This document shows positions 62,225-64,000 of a DNA stretch of 64,000 nucleotides, in pieces (positions within the stretch are counted from its first letter, which is position 1; every line of letters starts with the position of its first letter). This DNA is from Siphonodentalium dalli (taxonomy: Eukaryota; Mollusca; Scaphopoda; Gadilida; Siphonodentaliidae). The DNA lies in assembly GCA_032622095.1 (NCBI GenBank), contig CP136062.1, forward strand, positions 151,584,875-151,648,874, read 5' to 3'. The notes beneath the pieces were generated by a model. The model was not told the origin of the DNA. It saw only the letters and a list, made by a program, of their open reading frames with translations, and ran no database searches. Both the position numbers and the translations under genes were made by a program.

Positions 62225-62354
62225 CTTGAGTGCAAAATAACAGTACAGGGTGGAAAATTTTACAAAACTAAATAACAGCACAGGGCAGAATAACGGTACA
62301 GGGTGGAACTGCTTTGAAATTTTCATTCACAACATGTCCAGAGTTACAAACTGG

Positions 62355-62826
62355 TTAAAGGCCAACTTAATTTTCGAACCCCCATATCATTTTATATAAA
62401 ATATATGCCATATTATATACCATTTGAAAGAAGATGCTCCAAAACATTGTATTATCAACTTATTCGGTGTAATAAACTGTGAACATGTTGTTTTTGTTGA
62501 AATACCGACTTGATTTCTGTGCTAAAGTTACATTATTTTCAATGGAAGGGGAATAACTCTATATCTTAAGATAGTTATTCACCTTCCATTGAAAATACAT
62601 TTTTAGTTTTAATTCTGTTGCATTCTGGGAGCCATAAAGGGGGAAATATTTCTATGATTTCAACTGTTTTCTATTTCTCTATGGGCCTCTTCTGAGGCAC
62701 AAATGTTTCAAATGGTGATGAATTATAGTATTTTAATCATATTTAATGGCATAGATTGTTATTAAAACTGTATATCAAGTCACTATAAAAAATTATCAGC
62801 AACTCAAAAATTAAGAGGGGCTTTAT
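62355..62826. mobile_element. Family E inverted-repeat element
   Basis: Ends TTAAAGGCCAACTTAATTTT and AAAAATTAAGAGGGGCTTTA; central inverted repeat AATGGAAGGGGAATAACTCT opposite AGATAGTTATTCACCTTCCA, as in 48258-48732. Confidence 0.75.
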
Positions 62827-63239
62827 CCAGGACAAATTTTGTGAACTGTTCCGCTCTGTACTATTATCCCTATATGGATATAAAAGTGCAGTGTTTTTGT
62901 TTTAGTTATGATGTAATTTGTTTCCCCAATCTTGACACTCCTGTGTGACAGATAGAAGCGCAAGGCGGATTATAAGTTCAGGGCGGAAATATCTGAAAAA
63001 ATTAGTAATAGTGCAGGGGGAAATAGAATTACATATACAGGGTGTGTTATCGATTCTCACAGAAAAAGCAATATGTTCAGACCAAAGAATATTAAATGTC
63101 TGGTTGTGGTTACAAGTCAGAAAACATTAGGGTTGGTAGGTACTAGTAGGCTTAAGATTTGATATTTTTAATTCATTTTTTTATGTTGACATATTCTTAA
63201 GGCTATTTATATGGGAGGCCCTTTTCACATTTATTATTT

Positions 63240-63385
63240 ATTTGTGCTTAAGCGCAAATATTTGCGCTTAGGCGTAAATCATTTGTGCTTAAGCGTAAAT
63301 CATTTGTGCTTAAGCACAAATATGTGTCTATCAATTTATTTGTGCTTAAGCGTAAATAATTTGCACTTAAGCGCAAATACCTGTC
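63240..63385. repeat. Palindromic GCTTAAGC tandem, block 1
   Basis: About six ~21-bp units of ATTTGCGCTTAAGCGCAAAT, itself a perfect 20-bp palindrome in consensus, with G/A and C/T variants. Confidence 0.88.
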
Positions 63386-63904
63386 ACTCCCTTACTTCCC
63401 TCAGATTGTGAATGATTGAGTCCATCTCATAGTATATTATCATGGGCCCATAGTAGTAGCCCCAAACAGACTCAAAAGTTGAAGAAAAAACATATTTCCA
63501 TATGATATCAGCATCTATGTCCCTCTCTAGTATATTTTATTAAAGGGACATCTGCACAGATATATATCATTTCCATGGTCATAAATAGGGAATTAGGGGC
63601 TACTGGGGGCTTGCTTCCCTCATATGTGTACTTATTGACTTGAATTAGGGGAAAAAACCCTATTTTCATATTATCACCATCCCTGTCCCCAAGAATTTGT
63701 GTCTCCATCCCAGAGATCTAGTATCTTTTATAAAAGAGACATATCTTGCACAGATCTATACCATTTCCATGTCATAAAAGGGATCTTAGGGTTACTGGGG
63801 GATTGCTTCCCTCATATGGTGGGCCTATATAGACTTTAGTGATGTGTTTAGGCCTGTGCCATTTAAAATTAATTCAGGGGGGATCAATGCTTATTAATTT
63901 AAGT
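63386..63904. repeat. Diverged tandem between the palindromic blocks
   Basis: Two units of about 200 bp share TTTCATATGATATCA/TTTTCATATTATCACC, CTAGTATMTTTTATWAAAG and CTACTGGGGGCTTGCTTCCC. Confidence 0.6.
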
Positions 63905-64000
63905 TAAGCGGAAATATGATCCATTTGCGCTTAAGCGTAAATGATTTGCGCTTGAGCATAAATGATTTGCACTTAAGCACAAATGATTTGCGCTTAAGCT
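63905..64000. repeat. Palindromic GCTTAAGC tandem, block 2, runs off the window
   Basis: Units CATTTGCGCTTAAGCGTAAA and variants continue to the last base, so the array extends beyond 64000. Confidence 0.88.

Overview
This window looks like nuclear DNA of an invertebrate animal. A lophotrochozoan, probably a bivalve mollusc, fits best. The sequence is AT-rich. It has GT-AG introns averaging about 2.7 kb, many foldback MITEs, a tRNA-derived SINE, and mollusc-style degenerate 150-180 bp tandem repeats ending in GGACGGA-type tails. The taxon is an inference. No prokaryotic operons, CRISPR arrays or rRNA genes are seen.

One protein-coding gene spans almost the whole window on the minus strand. 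I rebuilt it exon by exon: 22 exons from 62224 down to a stop codon at 4259, all with GT donors and AG acceptors, and every exon phase fits the next without a gap. The 5' end lies outside or is not recognised. The visible 676 residues hold, in order, a Cys-pair region, a J-like domain with HPE in place of HPD, an acidic stretch, Lys/Glu-rich coils, about three TPR units, a UBA-like domain, an RRM, a second charged coil and a C-terminal CCCH zinc finger. The TPR core, the preceding Lys/Glu coil and the FDPTSAFF-type motif resemble vertebrate TTC31. The J-like, UBA, RRM and CCCH parts suggest a protein that links chaperone or ubiquitin binding to RNA binding.

The remaining ~97% is intron and 3' flank filled with repeats. 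Layout: 0-4.3 kb is 3' flank with a Tc1/mariner-type foldback, a 180 bp hAT element and a 360 bp palindrome. 4.4-17 kb holds the RRM and zinc-finger exons, a 1.5 kb 23-bp G/T minisatellite, a splice-donor-bearing minisatellite beside exon 20, a hAT nested in a TTAA-type MITE, a 31-bp minisatellite and another hAT. 17-31 kb holds the UBA and TPR exons, two further hAT elements and ~160-bp degenerate repeats. 31-43 kb holds a 1.27 kb 67-bp satellite, nested-palindrome MITEs, a poly-G tract and a 901 bp hAT. 43.6-46.1 kb is a Tigger/pogo-type element with a hAT inside it that keeps a broken transposase. 49-50.3 kb is a tandemly duplicated TTAA MITE. 50.5-57.7 kb is a head-to-tail array of one repeat family. 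58-64 kb holds a SINE, more MITEs, the J-like exons and, at the right edge, a palindromic GCTTAAGC satellite.

The most notable observations are: the multi-domain gene with a degenerate J motif; a minisatellite that copies the exon 20 splice donor many times; a set of hAT elements with exact 8-bp target duplications, each with its own subterminal motif array; and the head-to-tail array at 50.5-57.7 kb.
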